Assembly: GCA_013350335.1 (NCBI GenBank)
Contig: CM023533.1
Location: 26,208,869-26,272,868 of the forward strand
DNA: 64,000 bases
Direction of reading: 5' to 3'
Source of the DNA: Chimonanthus salicifolius
Lineage: Eukaryota; Streptophyta; Magnoliopsida; Laurales; Calycanthaceae
Shown in pieces: positions 24,601-36,141 of this stretch. The translations under genes were made by a program, and so were the position numbers. The notes under the pieces were generated by a model that was not told the DNA's origin, ran no database searches, and saw only the letters and a program-made list of their open reading frames with translations. Each line of letters starts with the position of its first letter. The stretch's first letter is position 1.

Positions 24601-27600
24601 ATTTTGCCTTGAGCTTTTCCATCTTCATCTCATGAAAGCTATTTCTATCAGAGTCAATTCAGGTCATGTTTCTCCTTAAAAAACAAAAAAAGAGGGATCA
24701 TGTCTGCTAGTCTCTGTTTCTCGCCTTAGGAATTATATTGGTCAAACATAGATGTTCATTTGTGTCAGTCTTCCCTGTGCTGCCCATTCCATTACAAACA
24801 ATTTTTTTTTGGTCTTTTTTAATAAGGTGCCACTGAGTTGCATCTGGTTTTGCTAGTGAAATACAAAATGCTTGTCTTTTATAATATTTGGCAATTGCAC
24901 TGTTACAAGGGCAGGTAGCTTGTTCACTATGCAATGAGACAATAGAACGTGAAGATTTAGATGTCCATAAGGGTGAAAGCTGTCCCCAGAGGATTGTTAC
25001 TTGTGAATATTGTGAGTTCCCATCACCAGCAGTTGATCTCTTTAAGCATCAGGTAGTTACTGTTGACAGATCTGAGTTGGAACCATGCACTTTATGGTGT
25101 AATTGTGTATGATTTGTTTCCACTATCTGATTTCAGGAACTGTGTGGTAATCGGACAGACCATTGTGATCTTTGTAATAAATATGTTCGGCGTTGTGAAC
25201 GTAGTGACCATGAAATCTTGCTCCACAGTAGTACTCACAATATTGCAGAATCTTCGAGGTACTTTCAGTTTGCTATCTGGGAAGCTATTAACTGTAGAAT
25301 AATTTCTTCTATTTTGTTTAGAGAATTATAACTTTTTCCCTTGAAGTTGATCATGAAATTTCGTTGGAAATATGTTGTGCTACTTATGTTTTATTTGATA
25401 ATTTATAAGGTGTAGAATATTAATTTTGAGGAACATATCATGAGGCTTTCTTTCTTTGTCTTTACAAAATGGTCTCTGTTAAATGATCTAGTTCACTTTA
25501 TAATCTTTCATGTGTTTCTTTGGACAAGGAGGCTTCATTTTTGTGGAAGTTTTACCCATTTTAAGTGGTAATGATGAAGAAGTTTTATCCAAATCAATAA
25601 CGATATCTGTACCAAATCTTTCCTGTGGGAAAAAAAGACTTACATCACTTACCATTATTACTAGGCTGTATCCATTTGACATTTAATCCATTTCTGTCAC
25701 TTTGACTTCTCCAACTTTTTAAGCGTGTGTAGGGTGTTTCAAATTAATAGTGGATTGCTTGTTTAGTGCGGCTGTTCTCCTTCACATGAGGTTGGGACTG
25801 GCATATGAACATGTACCAGTATTCCGGTTACTACTGTCATCCGTTAGTCTAGTTTACAATTTCGCATGCTATTTTGCATAATTCTATCATCTTATTGTTC
25901 TTATCAAGACACATTTTACATGTAACTTATATCATTATTTACAAAGTATATTTTATTGAATTTATATTATTCAAGCTTACTAGGTTTCTCAAAGTTTCCG
26001 TTCCATCATCATGTTTTCATTTTTCACTACAAAACTTATCCCTGTCCACATTACCATTTCTTCTAAGAGTCCAACATGACTTGAACCAACTCTCCCCCAT
26101 GGACAACCTTAACCAGTGTGCTGCACCATGGTTAAGTTAATCTTTCCTTTTTTTTTTTAAGACACACATATAGTTTTTGTGATGTTATATATGAATATGC
26201 AGGAAGACTTGAGTGTGTGCGACTCCAGTGCATTACTGGCACCATGACAGTATATTGGCAGATGAGAGTTCCTTTTTGCTTGCTTTACTCAGAAGTCTTC
26301 AGGAGGGCACAGGAAAAGCAGGTGACAATTATTTTAACCTTTGATGTGATATTTGGATTTCACATGAAGGTGGTTTTGGTGATGCTACCAGTACATGTGG
26401 CATTTTAAGAAGCTTTTAGAAGTACAAGTGGCACAATGGCGGGGCTTATTCACCATGCCAATTGAAATAAGATGTTTAGATTATTCAAAAATTAAAATTT
26501 ACTCCTTAAGAGATGATTTTTATCTAATTGATATAAGGCTATTAGAGTAAAAAATGAAACTTAGAATACCTTAATGCAGAAACATCTGATATCAGTTTTA
26601 ATGATCCACTCTAATGACTGATATCAGGTAAAGAGATAATTCTAACAATTACTTTTAGTTGTTAATACATCTGAAGCTTATTTTTTATATAACAAAGTTA
26701 TAAGACCCAACAGTTATGTTACATATATTTTAAAAATGTTTAAAATGCCTCCGTATGACACTTGCCACACCCCATCTGCACCAGAAGTGCATGTCTTCAA
26801 GGCTGGAGCAGAAACGGCTGTGATATGTCCACATGATTTTCTTTTAAAGTTCCAGAATGGGTCACTTTGTTTGATTACGGGCCATGATAGTCCTATCAAT
26901 TAAAAGTGAATGCTTCATGTTAACCTAATTTTGAAAATTGAACCATATGAAGTTTATTTCATCAGATCTATGAATATAAAAAGGACATTTAAACTTAAAG
27001 TACTATTTTATAGTCTTAAATTGATTGGCTAGATATTGATAAAATATCATTTAAAAGAGTATAACATGTTTCCCTTTATAAAATCCTAACCTTCCATAGG
27101 ACAGAGTTTAAAAAATCTGACATAGAAACGTACAAAGCTTCTATGTGACTTAGGTTTTTTGAATTCTTGTTTTGACTATAGGTATTTTTAACCTTAAATC
27201 AGATACATATAATTTTTTTAAAGATTAATTTTAGTGCTTCAATCAATCCTAAAACTATTTTCATTTGACACGAGAAGCAAGTGAAAAATATAATATTTTA
27301 AACCACACTCAATTTGCCCAGCCTTGCCCTTACAAGCCTGACTACTTCAGACCAAAATAATTACCGCTCACTGATTTACTTTCTCTGTCAATGATGCAAT
27401 GTACCTGCTTGCACAAGTCTTTCCCATGTATATGTATTCAAATAGGATATATTTATGGCCTTCTATTTGTTGGTTGTACTACAAATTATTGTACTACAGG
27501 GAAGGTGTTGAGCTATTGCCTAGTTAGTCTTTATCAGTGGTGAGGAGGATGATTGTACACATTCTTTTACCTTTCAAACACTGAATTTTTGTAGTGTAAG

Positions 27601-27974
27601 GCCTTCATTCAATAATTGGTTGATCGGAAGTGGTAGCGATCAATGTTTCTTAAAGTGGTACCTGTGATATTGATCTTCTTGCATTATCAATATTACTGAA
27701 ATTTGTTTAAACTTGGTTGAATTTTACTTCTGAACTATAGCAAGCAGTTTTTCCCCCAGTACAGTATTAGTCTAATAATGTTTTTCTGTTTACAATTGAA
27801 CTTTCTGATTTGTGAAGTAACAGGAATATGCCTGAGAGGGACCAAGGTGCTCCCAGAAGGCCAGTGCGTGATTTATCACAGAAACGGATACTGTTCACAA
27901 TTGCCATAACAGGGGTTGCAGTTTTGATCGGTTCAATGTTCCTCCAAAGAAGAGCTGATAGCCATCAACAGTAA
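17250..27974 (+). CDS. TRAF-type zinc-finger protein, TRAFD1/XAF1-like, tail-anchored; exon 1 frameshifted
   Basis: Five exons: 17250-17294, 22287-22422, 24915-25052, 25137-25258, 27824-27974 (stop TAA 27972-27974), about 195 residues. Exons 2-4 give Cys/His-rich TRAF-type fingers: IDLHYAHCSRNLERCKTCGD, VACSLCNETIE, CPQRIVTCEYCEFP, then LCGNRTDHCDLC. Exon 5 is a basic stretch and a C-terminal hydrophobic segment (LFTIAITGVAVLIGSMFL) followed by QRR, which suggests a tail anchor. All exon 2-5 junctions are GT/AG and in phase. Exon 1 (MAIPSELTT...) ends CACTG before GTAATC but is 45 nt where the phase of exon 2 needs 44. The shift lies near the TTT at 17282-17284. Either the gene is damaged, the base is an error, or another donor is used. 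Plant members are little characterised; animal relatives act in innate signalling. A poly(A) signal AATAAA is at 28174-28179. Confidence 0.82.
17295..22286 (+). other. Intron 1 of the zinc-finger gene
   Basis: About 5 kb. It holds a (CT)n run (18625-18656), a (GAA)n run (about 20309-20357), a (GA)n run (about 21687-21711), and a local duplication just before exon 2 (21925-22225). Long open stretches on either strand here are low-complexity or match no family I recognise. An independent small gene inside the intron cannot be excluded. Confidence 0.5.
21925..22225. repeat. Local duplication upstream of exon 2
   Basis: Two diverged copies of about 145 bp share TTCTTCAATCC, TGGATCA, ATTTCTA and ACCATATTTACCCCAGGCAT. 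They also share TAAATAA(G/A)AAA(A)CAACT and (T)AAAACTTTGT, the last near 22045 and again near 22215. Copy 2 abuts the polypyrimidine tract of exon 2 of the zinc-finger gene. Confidence 0.55.
23276..23379 (+). mobile_element. SINE fragment (3' part)
   Basis: It carries the shared SINE body CCATGGCCTAACCTTGGTGT, GCCCTAGGGGTAGTGG and GGGGGTTTTACATTGGGTAT, then ends with a short A-tail. The tRNA-like 5' part (A and B boxes) is missing. It lies in intron 2 of the zinc-finger gene. Confidence 0.6.
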
Positions 27975-28220
27975 TGACATGCTGGAATCACGTAGGGTTC
28001 TATGTTTTCACTTTGGACTCTCTATGTATGTTTTGCTTTCTGCAATCATCTGACTGTTAACTCAATCGTTGAACATGTAGAGACAAACTGAGGCACTGAC
28101 AGATGTTTACCATGGGATGAGTGACTTTTATTGAGTGGAGTAACTGGGTGTGATGTACTTAATTATAGTTTGGAATAAATAATATTTGTTTTTCTGTTTA
28201 CAATTGAACTTGCTGATTTT
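27778..28220. repeat. 34-bp direct repeat flanking the last exon of the zinc-finger gene
   Basis: GTTTTTCTGTTTACAATTGA followed by ACTTTCTGATTT sits just before exon 5 (from about 27779). A near copy, with ACTTGCTGATTTT, sits in the 3' flank (about 28188-28220). The two copies bracket the final exon, its stop codon and the AATAAA signal. Confidence 0.55.
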
Positions 28221-29256
28221 AATTTATTGGAAAGCCGTTAATTTCTATAGGGAATGAGCAGCAGATCTAAACATTCTCTGCTACTTTCTATTGGATGATG
28301 TTTATGGAACAGCTACATTGCAACTCCATGAATCAGGATGAGCAATGGGAAGGGAAGGGCCATTCCAGGAGTGAGTCCTGGAGGAGTGCTTTGTCATAGG
28401 CTCATCTGGGGTTCTATATTTTACTGCTGTTCCACCATCCCACAACTTCAAGTTACAGAAGAAGCTCTTCCAAATGATTTATTTGCTTCCGGTTAGGGCA
28501 GTAGAGGAACTTTTGGTGCCCATGGCAGATGATACCTATTCTTGCTAGTACTTGCCTGAACAGGGCAAATGCAGGTGAGCTCTAACCATAGTTCAAAAAC
28601 ATGAAACTCGGACTCGACTCAATCCTATTGACTCAAGTAACTCGGATGAAGTTTTGGACTTGACTTGGAAAAAACTTGATAAAACTCATCTTGAGAGAGA
28701 ATGATTAATTGTTAAAATGCAACAGGATGTGAAGGCACCAACCAATCAGTTGCACCCGATTGCAATGTCTCAGTTGGTTTATGATTTGGATTCCCACTGA
28801 ATGTTGCAGTAAAAATTGCATATTTAGATATTACATTATAGGTAAAGACAATATGTAGAATACAATACACATCAAACATGGATACTTGGGTGTAGAAATG
28901 AATCCTAATAGATAAAACATGTCTTACTAAGAGATTATCCAAATCTAATTCCAAGATAATCACAATCTAATCCTAGATAACCTAATAACATAGTTCCCTG
29001 GAGATTATTACTACCACCACCAAGTCCAAATCACTTCAACTACCCCTTGTAGATGCTTTCATATCATCGTTTGTTAGTAGGCAATGCTAGCTCTTGTAAG
29101 TGATCCTCTTTGGCTCTGCTCCTTTCTAAATCACCAATTCTAGATGCGAAACCTACTTTCTCCTCTGCTTTCTTAGTTCTATTTCTCCTTGCCACAACCA
29201 ATCTAGAGGAAGCTGCCCCACTAATCAAAGCAACCAAATAAATGACCAATGCTGCT

Positions 29257-29291
<35 letters not shown>

Positions 29292-29511
29292 CATTTCTCC
29301 TTTTGTTTCCAACGTCTAATTGAATTCCCAAGAATGAATGATGTGTCATTCTTAATACTTGTAGCTTTTTAATAGGTCTTATTTTTTATAGTATGATAGT
29401 TTTTATGATAATATCAATTTTTGTAGTCATCAGATTGAGCTCACTATCTTTTCAACTGAGACATCTGTGAGACTAACCTTTTATTATATTGAATCTTCTT
29501 GAGCTTCACTG

Positions 29512-29581
<70 letters not shown>

Positions 29582-29938
29582 GTAGTGTCCTGTTTCTTTT
29601 GGCTTATTCACTAGTGTGCTTGGGATGAAAACAATCATCATAATGATAAAATGGCAAATCAAGATAGTATGTTACAATCTGATATGAAATTTCCGACGCC
29701 TTACCTCGTTTTATTATACTATTTTGAAAGGTTGCCTAATTGAGAATTTTAATTAAAAAAAAGTAAAAAATAATACCATATGACTTGAAAGAAGACAACA
29801 AGTCAAGTCACTCACTTATTAATTATCAAGGCATTTGTGTTAAACCTCCTCTTTGATGAATAATTTAACTCTAGCCCATCTTTTGCTGAGAGTGAAGGCT
29901 AATTTAAAAGAGGCCTCTTCAGGATTCTTTGTGATTCT
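27975..29938. other. 3' UTR and intergenic DNA
   Basis: After the zinc-finger stop codon, AATAAA at 28174-28179 is the likely poly(A) signal. Beyond it I see a (CT)n run (29259-29289) and a (TA)n run (29514-29577), and no supported gene. The tandem duplication carrying lectin kinases A and B begins near 29939. Confidence 0.5.
29514..29577. repeat. (TA)n microsatellite
   Basis: About 64 bp of pure TA alternation. It is likely length-polymorphic and could form a hairpin. It is the longest perfect dinucleotide run in the window. Confidence 0.95.
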
Positions 29939-30513
29939 AATTTTTTCTTCTGCTTTTCCTCGGGTTATTGTCGTTCTACAGACACAGCCGGCCATGGCCA
30001 ATTAAAGCCAGCAGTTTGTTCAGATTTAAATCGTTGGCCGGACTTAGGGTGACCAACGGAAGAAATAAACAAACATAAACCATGATTAAAATGATAATTA
30101 GCTAGCATAAAGAAAATTTAAAAGGCAGCGTTGTCGTAGCTGATAAGCATCAAAACTGACATTTCAGGCAGAGACTACATGTTTGCAGCAAATCAATGAT
30201 AAGTATGTTTTCATGTGAAGAGGGAGCAAGAAATTTTTCAGTTGTTTTCAGCTCTGACTCTTATGAATCTTATCCATCTTCCTTCTCCCGTCTTTTCCGT
30301 ATGTAGTTTCTATTTCTTTTTTCTTCTTGAAAGCAACATATGGAGTATGGAGTTTTAAATAACGAATACTTAAAAGAAGATGTAAAAGAAAAAAAATAAA
30401 AATTATAGGTCTTTCTTTGTGCTTCACTGTGCTGGAAATAAAGTCTTCTTTGACTAAATTTCAACTTTTTTTTTTTTCACAATTTTCATTAACAAAAATT
30501 TCAAGGTAAATAT

Positions 30514-30852
30514 TGTTAGGACTTGGATATCTCTAAATACTAGTCTATTAGGTGGAGTGACACAAGTCCTTTATAAATCTCTAGATCTCCCTCTATATTT
30601 TCAATATGAGACTCGTTTGCAGTCAGTCGCAACAATCTTCTCTCTAGAATGAGGTCAACTATCCCGTCTGCCTTGAAGATTTCCTCAGCCCACATGAGGT
30701 AGCCTGAGACCTGGTTCTGATACCACTTGTTAGGACCTGAGTATCCAGCTTAAAAGATTACCCTAATGGTGGAGTGACCCAAGTCCTTTATAAATTCTTA
30801 AATTTCCTTATACACTTCCAATGTGAAACTCATTTGCAGCCAACCCCAACAA
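30514..30852 (-). mobile_element. Complete TRIM element (family 1) with 5-bp target duplication
   Basis: Terminal repeats 30514-30634 and 30728-30852 both run TGTTAGGAC...CAACA and share GGTGGAGTGAC, CAAGTCCTTTATAAAT and TTTGCAG. They enclose only about 93 bp. Next to the right repeat lies the complement of a tRNA-Met-type primer site (TTCTGATACCA), so the element reads on the minus strand. It has no coding capacity. AATAT flanks both ends (30509-30513 and 30853-30857). The matching site in duplication unit 2 (about 35740-35750) is empty. Confidence 0.85.
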
Positions 30853-31092
30853 ATATATGTTTTTAATTTTGAATCATTTAGAAAATATTTACATTTTTAC
30901 AAATATATAAATTTATACAATAACATAGTCAAAGTTTTTGCTGTAAAGCTTTCAACTAGGACCTCTCTATCCTTAAGAAAATAAAGGGCCTCAGAAGAGG
31001 TTGTTTTGCAATGAAAATATACTCCAGGGTGCAACCGGCAATTTACTTGCATGGTCCAAAGAAATGGCAATATTAAAAGTTAATTAGTCACT

Positions 31093-31100
31093 ATAAAACG
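31093..31100 (+). promoter_or_regulatory. Candidate TATA box, LecRK A
   Basis: TATAAAAC within CACTATAAAACGT lies about 236 bp upstream of the ATG. The same motif and context occur upstream of LecRK B (about 35999-36010), which supports its use in both copies. Confidence 0.45.
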
Positions 31101-31261
31101 TATCATTCATGAAAGACTAACTACAAAACCTGTTTTTAGTGATAATTTACTAAAGAATCTCCTCAGCTCATTAACAATCCAAAACATAGCTAGGCTTACC
31201 CCATCATGCAACTTCCTTGAAGCTGAGTAGCTTTCATTGTATTGCATTTGAACTTCCTACT

Positions 31262-31264
<3 letters not shown>

Positions 31265-31323
<59 letters not shown>
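31265..31323. repeat. (CT)n microsatellite in the LecRK A 5' leader
   Basis: A CT/TC run with one TTT interruption ends six bases before the ATG at 31329. LecRK B has a shorter run at the same place (36142-36172), so the tract predates the duplication and has since changed length. Confidence 0.9.
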
Positions 31324-31328
31324 GTGCC

Positions 31329-33371
31329 ATGGTTTTTTGCAGCATAAAGAAAGTAGGTTCTCTTCTTCAATCATTCATCATTATCCTTTTATTTCTTCTC
31401 TCCACTGCAAACTCAGTTCAATTTAATTTCTCTGAGTTTGGACCGAACATGAGGTCTATAACCTATCAAGGTGATGCCTTCTCCACCAACGGAGCCATAG
31501 AACTTACAAGAAACCAACGCGATGTTCGCAGTAATGGCAGCACGGGGCGTGCCAAATATATGGAAGCAGTGCATCTCTGGGATTCTACGACACAAAACCT
31601 CACCAATTTCGCCACCCACTTCTCATTTAGAATTATGTCGGATTCTTTCCCCTCTGGTGATGGCCTTGGATTCTTCCTTGCTCCCAATGGTTCTGAGATA
31701 CCTCCAAATTCGGGAGGTGGATTCATGGGTTTCTTCACCAACTTCAGTTCGACTCACTCCAATTCATCAGAAAATCGACTTGTCACCATTGAATTTGATA
31801 GCTATGTGAATGATTGGGATCCCGGATATATTCACATGGGTATTGACATCAACTCGATTGTTTCCAATACAACCAAAGAAGTGGATTTTCGCATCACGTC
31901 TGGATACACTGTCGATGCATGGATAAGTTATAATGGAAGCACAAAAAATTTAAGCGTCGTTCTAACTTTCACTCCAAAATCAAATATTACCCTGAATTTC
32001 AGACTCTCTCTTATTGTGGATTTGAGGGAGATACTACCAGAGTGGGTTGATATTGGGTTCTCAGCCGCGACAGGCTATCTTAGTGAGATACATCAGATCC
32101 TTTCTTGGCAGTTCATTTCAACTTTGGAGGATCTCCCAAAAAATTCTACAGATGACCTTCCAAACAATTCTACAAATGATATTTCAAAAAATTCTGCTTT
32201 GGAAGGTGGAGAACCAGAACATATGAGCGGATTGGTGAAGGGTTTGGTTGTTGGCATTGGTGTTTCAATGATTGGGTTGGCATTGGTTGGGTTTGTTTGG
32301 TGGGTGAGAATGGCTAGAAGGAATAAAGAAGATGTGTGCTCTGATTTGTCTATGGATGATGAATTTGAGAAGGGAAAGGGGCCTAAAAGGTTCTCTTACA
32401 ATGAACTAGCTCAAGCAACAAATAATTTCATAGATGAAGGGAAGCTTGGGGAGGGTGGATTTGGAGGGGTCTACAAGGGTTTCTTGAGCGAGTTGAACAT
32501 GACTGTGGCTGTTAAAAGGGTCTCAAGGGGATCTAAACAGGGGAAGAAAGAGTATGAGTCTGAAGTGAAGATCATTAGTCAATTGCGACATCGAAATCTG
32601 GTTCAACTGATAGGTTGGTGCCACAAACAGGGCGAATTCCTTCTCGTTTATGAACTCATGCCAAATGGGAGTCTTGATGCCCATCTTTTTAAAGGGAAAA
32701 GCTTGCTCACATGGCCCATGAGGTACAAAATCGCAACGGGTTTGGCGTCGGCATTGCTGTATCTGCATGAAGAATGGGAGCAATGTGTTGTGCACAGGGA
32801 TATCAAATCAAGCAATGTAATGTTGGATTCTAGTTTCAATGCGAAACTCGGCGATTTCGGTCTAGCTAGGCTTGTGGATCATGAACTTGGCTCACAAACA
32901 ACTGTGCTTGCAGGGACCATGGGCTACATGGCACCTGAATGTGCTACCACCGGCAAGGCTAGTAAAGAATCAGATGTCTACAGCTTTGGAGTTGTTGCCT
33001 TAGAAATTGCATGTGGGAGAAGACCAGTTGATCATAAGGCTGAGGAAAGCAAGGTGATGATGGTAAAGTGGGTTTGGGAACTGTATGGAGTCGGCAAAAT
33101 TCTTGATGCCGCCGATGAGAGGCTCGCAAAAGATTTTGACGAGGAAGAAATGCAGCGTTTGATGATTGTTGGGCTATGGTGTGCTCACCCAGATCACTCC
33201 TTGAGGCCTTCCATAAGACAAACCATTAATGTTCTTAATTTGGAAGCTCCACTCCCTATTCTTCCATCTAAGATGCCTGTGCCAATTTACTTTGCACCTT
33301 CTTTTTCCCCCTGTGAATTTTCATATCCATCCTCTGCTGATGCCACTGGTTCAAACAGAGAATGCAGTTGA
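31329..33371 (+). CDS. L-type lectin-domain receptor kinase, IX.1/IX.2-like (LecRK A)
   Basis: Single exon, 680 residues, full length. Signal peptide about 1-28. Legume-lectin domain about 30-263 with the sugar-loop motif GDG (Asp111) and the metal-binding block EFDSYVNDWDP...HMGID (Glu155, Asp157, Asn161, Asp164, His169). Transmembrane segment about 302-326. Kinase about 370-645 with GEGGFG (374-379), Lys396, HRD (489-491), Asn496, DFG (509-511) and APE (535-537), so an active RD-type Ser/Thr kinase is expected. Members of this clade sit in the plasma membrane; Arabidopsis IX.1 and IX.2 act in Phytophthora resistance and cell death. The ATG after the CT tract is chosen; the open frame upstream has no ATG. 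A poly(A) signal AATAAA is at 33484-33489. Nearest relative is LecRK B. Confidence 0.95.
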   Translation: MVFCSIKKVGSLLQSFIIILLFLLSTANSVQFNFSEFGPNMRSITYQGDAFSTNGAIELTRNQRDVRSNGSTGRAKYMEAVHLWDSTTQNLTNFATHFSFRIMSDSFPSGDGLGFFLAPNGSEIPPNSGGGFMGFFTNFSSTHSNSSENRLVTIEFDSYVNDWDPGYIHMGIDINSIVSNTTKEVDFRITSGYTVDAWISYNGSTKNLSVVLTFTPKSNITLNFRLSLIVDLREILPEWVDIGFSAATGYLSEIHQILSWQFISTLEDLPKNSTDDLPNNSTNDISKNSALEGGEPEHMSGLVKGLVVGIGVSMIGLALVGFVWWVRMARRNKEDVCSDLSMDDEFEKGKGPKRFSYNELAQATNNFIDEGKLGEGGFGGVYKGFLSELNMTVAVKRVSRGSKQGKKEYESEVKIISQLRHRNLVQLIGWCHKQGEFLLVYELMPNGSLDAHLFKGKSLLTWPMRYKIATGLASALLYLHEEWEQCVVHRDIKSSNVMLDSSFNAKLGDFGLARLVDHELGSQTTVLAGTMGYMAPECATTGKASKESDVYSFGVVALEIACGRRPVDHKAEESKVMMVKWVWELYGVGKILDAADERLAKDFDEEEMQRLMIVGLWCAHPDHSLRPSIRQTINVLNLEAPLPILPSKMPVPIYFAPSFSPCEFSYPSSADATGSNRECS

Positions 33372-33919
33372 TGTTCATTTAGAGTGGCACCACTTATTCA
33401 AGTTTTTTCTGCTGCGACCTCCTTCATCCTGTCAACCTTTTCATGTGCAGAGATTTAATGGTAATCTTCATTTTAATGCTTTCAATAAATATGTCTTTTA
33501 TTTATTGCTTAATTGGAAATTGTATACGTATAGACTTCCATAGCTTTCTCTCAATTGATGTATAATCTTAGGAAACTTAAATCATAATGTTTCTTGGTTC
33601 TAGTGATTGGAAGGCGCCTTTTGTATGTTCTGTAATCTTAATTATTTTCTAAAGAATCATTCATTTATTTTTTGGTGATGTTAGGACTTAAAAAGGGAAA
33701 CCATCAAATGACCACAAATTTTTTTTTTTTTTTTCCATGAGATAAAGAATACAATCGATTTCAAATTTCAATCAGCATAACTAAAACCTCTTTTCTCCTC
33801 CTTAATGTGGAAAACGAAATCAGCCGGCCTGCATTGTTCAACTAACAATGGCCCACCTGCATCTTTTTTTAAAAATGGCCAATATATATGCCGTGGTTTT
33901 AATTCAACAAATAAATGAG

Positions 33920-33972
33920 AGACAGAAATTTCGCGACCGATATATCGGTCAATATCTATATTTCAGCCCCTG
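33920..33972. repeat. GATATCGGCC-type repeat, short copy
   Basis: CGACCGATATATCGGTCAAT followed by ATCTATATTTCAGCCCCTGC. The CCCCTGC end matches the end of the copy near 38998. It is absent at the matching place in duplication unit 2. Confidence 0.4.
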
Positions 33973-34424
33973 CTTCAACTAGAGCTTATTATATTGGGTG
34001 GTGATATAATGGTTTAAATTTTATTTTTTACCAAAATTTGATAGTTTGAGTCGCTTACCTTTCTTCAGACTTTTTCTTTCCCTTTAATTTTTAACTTTCT
34101 TAGTTTTGTCACATGCACCCACTAAGGGACGTGTTTATGAATTAAGGGTGAGTTTGAAGTATAGAACTAGAAATGATTAAATTAGAGACATTGGTAATAG
34201 TTGAAGAGAAATTAAGGTATAGTTAATTAATGTGATTTAGAAATGATACAGAAATTAAAATTTATCCTATTAGAAAATAAAAAAGTTACAAGTAAAAAGT
34301 GGTTGAAGAAGACGACCATTAATAATATAGGATGCGTATGAAAACGACGACATATTATAAAGTGAGAACTGAGAAGATATGATTTACAACAAAACTTGAA
34401 AAAATACCAATAGTGATATCCATC

Positions 34425-34748
34425 TATTGTGAAACTTTTTTTTCTTAAATAGTAGATATCTTTTCCTTATAAAGGACTTGGCTCACTCCACCAATTGGAC
34501 TAGTCTTTTGGACTGGATATCCAATCTTAACAAGTGATATCAGAGCCATATTCTTAAGCCAACGCATGTGGACTCAGGGAATCCTCCCGCGAGAGAATGG
34601 CCGACGACGTTCTATCCTCCAAAGAGCCTCATTCGAGAGAGGGATTGTCGGGGGCAACAAATGAGTCCCACATTGATTGTGAAGGGGAGGATTTATGCAT
34701 TTGAAAATGACTTGGGTCACCCCAACTATTAAGCATCCCATCTTAACA
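34425..34748 (+). mobile_element. TRIM element (family 1), degraded
   Basis: The right terminal repeat (34646-34748) runs TGTCGGGGGCAACAAATGAG...CATCTTAACA. The left one ends ATCCAATCTTAACA at 34532; its start is unclear. Two bases later TGATATCAGAGCCA (34535-34548) matches the tRNA-Met primer site with one change. The element lies between the two duplication units and reads on the plus strand. Confidence 0.6.
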
Positions 34749-35581
34749 AATTTTTTTTTTTTCATCATCTAATATTTTTTTTAAAAAAAATATCAGTGCT
34801 CCTTAAATAAGAAATGAAAATAAGAAATGAAATCACTACCTATTCAACCCCGACTTCCGACTTCTTTCACTCTCTATATATATATGTATATATACCTAAC
34901 GACACATTGAGTTAGGTCGGTTCCTGTATGATCCTATTTAATTTGAGTTTCTTTATTCATGTCTATTTGAGGTCTTATTAAATTGAGTCAAGACTTTTTT
35001 AACAAGACATAGGATTTAGACTTTTTAAGAAGACATATACTAAGAATGCTCCTTAAATAAGTATAGATTTAAAATAGTTGAATGAGTTGTACGGAAACTA
35101 ATTTTTCCTTCTGCTTCTTCACGCGTCATTAGCGTCCAGCGTTAGACCCATATTATTGTCGTTTTGCAGACAAAAGCCGGCCATGGCCATTCAGAGTCAA
35201 CAATTTCTTCATATTTAAATCGTTGGCTGGACTTTGGGTGACCGACGGAAGAAAACAGACAAACATAAACCATGATTAAAAGGATAATTAAGTAGCACAA
35301 AGAAAATTTAAAAGACAACGTTGTGATAGCTGTTAAACATCAAAACTGGCACTATAGGAAGAGACTACACTCTAGGAAGTTTTAAGTAGTTTTCACCTCT
35401 TTGACTCGTGAATCTTATTCATCTTCCTTCACCCCTCCTTTCCTTATGTAGTTTCTATTCCTTCTTTCTTCTTGTATACCGACATGTGGAATATGGTGTT
35501 TTAAATAACGAATATTTGAAGAAGATGTAAAAGAAAACATAAAAATTATAGGTCTTTCTTTCTCTGTGATTCACTTTATTA

Positions 35582-35673
35582 GAGGTGTAATTTAACTGAT
35601 AATCTCGCTTCTTAGGAAGCGGGAGGTGTAAAGTTCGAGCTTGAGTTTCCCGATGTATCCCAGGAAAAAAAAA
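35582..35673 (+). mobile_element. SINE-like fragment (5' part)
   Basis: It contains GTGTAATTTAACTGATAATC (A-box region), CTTCTTAGGAAGCGGGAGGT and the B-box GTTCGAGCT, then a short body and an A-run. It resembles the first half of the SINE at 60.3 kb. Duplication unit 1 lacks it at the matching point (near 30435). Confidence 0.45.
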
Positions 35674-36139
35674 CATTTTCTTTGACCAAATTTCCAACTT
35701 TTTTTTTTTCACGACTTTCATTAACAAAACTTTCAAAGTTAATATGTGATTCTAATTCTTTTATTTTCGTTTGAATCATTTAGAGAATATTTACACTTTT
35801 ACAAATATAATATATAAATTTATACAATCACATAGTCAATTTTTTTTTGCTGTAAACCTTTCAACTAGGACATCTCTATCCTTCAAGAAAATAAAGGGGC
35901 TCAAAAGAGGTGTTTTGCAATCAAAATATATACAAGGGTGTAACCGGCAATTTACTTACATGGTCCAAAGAAATGACAATATTAGAAGTTCATTAGTCAC
36001 TATAAAACGTTATCATTCATCAAAGACTCAACACAAAACCTGTTTTTAAGTGATAATTTACTAAAGAATCTCCTCAGCACATTAACAATCCAAAACATAG
36101 CCTTGAAGCTGAGTAGCTCTCACTGTATTGCTTCTAAAC

Positions 36140-36141
<2 letters not shown>

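Larger units (their letters stand above)
29939..34265. repeat. Tandem segmental duplication, unit 1 (with LecRK A)
   Basis: This unit aligns in order with 35099-39600. The shared upstream part includes GCCGGCCATGGCCA, TAAATCGTTGG and AAACATAAACCATGATTAAA. The shared core includes CACTATAAAACGT, AAGAATCTCCTCAGC and the whole kinase gene. The shared downstream part includes AATGGTAATCTTCA, GATTGGAAGGCGCC and GGTGATGTTAGGACTTAAAA. Unit 1 alone carries the TRIM at 30514-30852. Unit 2 alone carries a SINE fragment and an extra stretch of about 560 bp after the gene. Confidence 0.85.

Noticed and set aside
26196..26312. Possible extra exon of the zinc-finger gene between exons 4 and 5
   Set aside because: It has AG/GT-like borders, but exon 4 joins exon 5 in phase and family members go straight from the SSR to the next residues without such a segment.
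31242..31328. N-terminal extension of LecRK A (and B from 36128) into the CT tract, giving a (Leu-Ser)n leader
   Set aside because: The extension opens with TTG, not ATG; the first ATG in frame (31329, 36176) starts directly before a good signal peptide.
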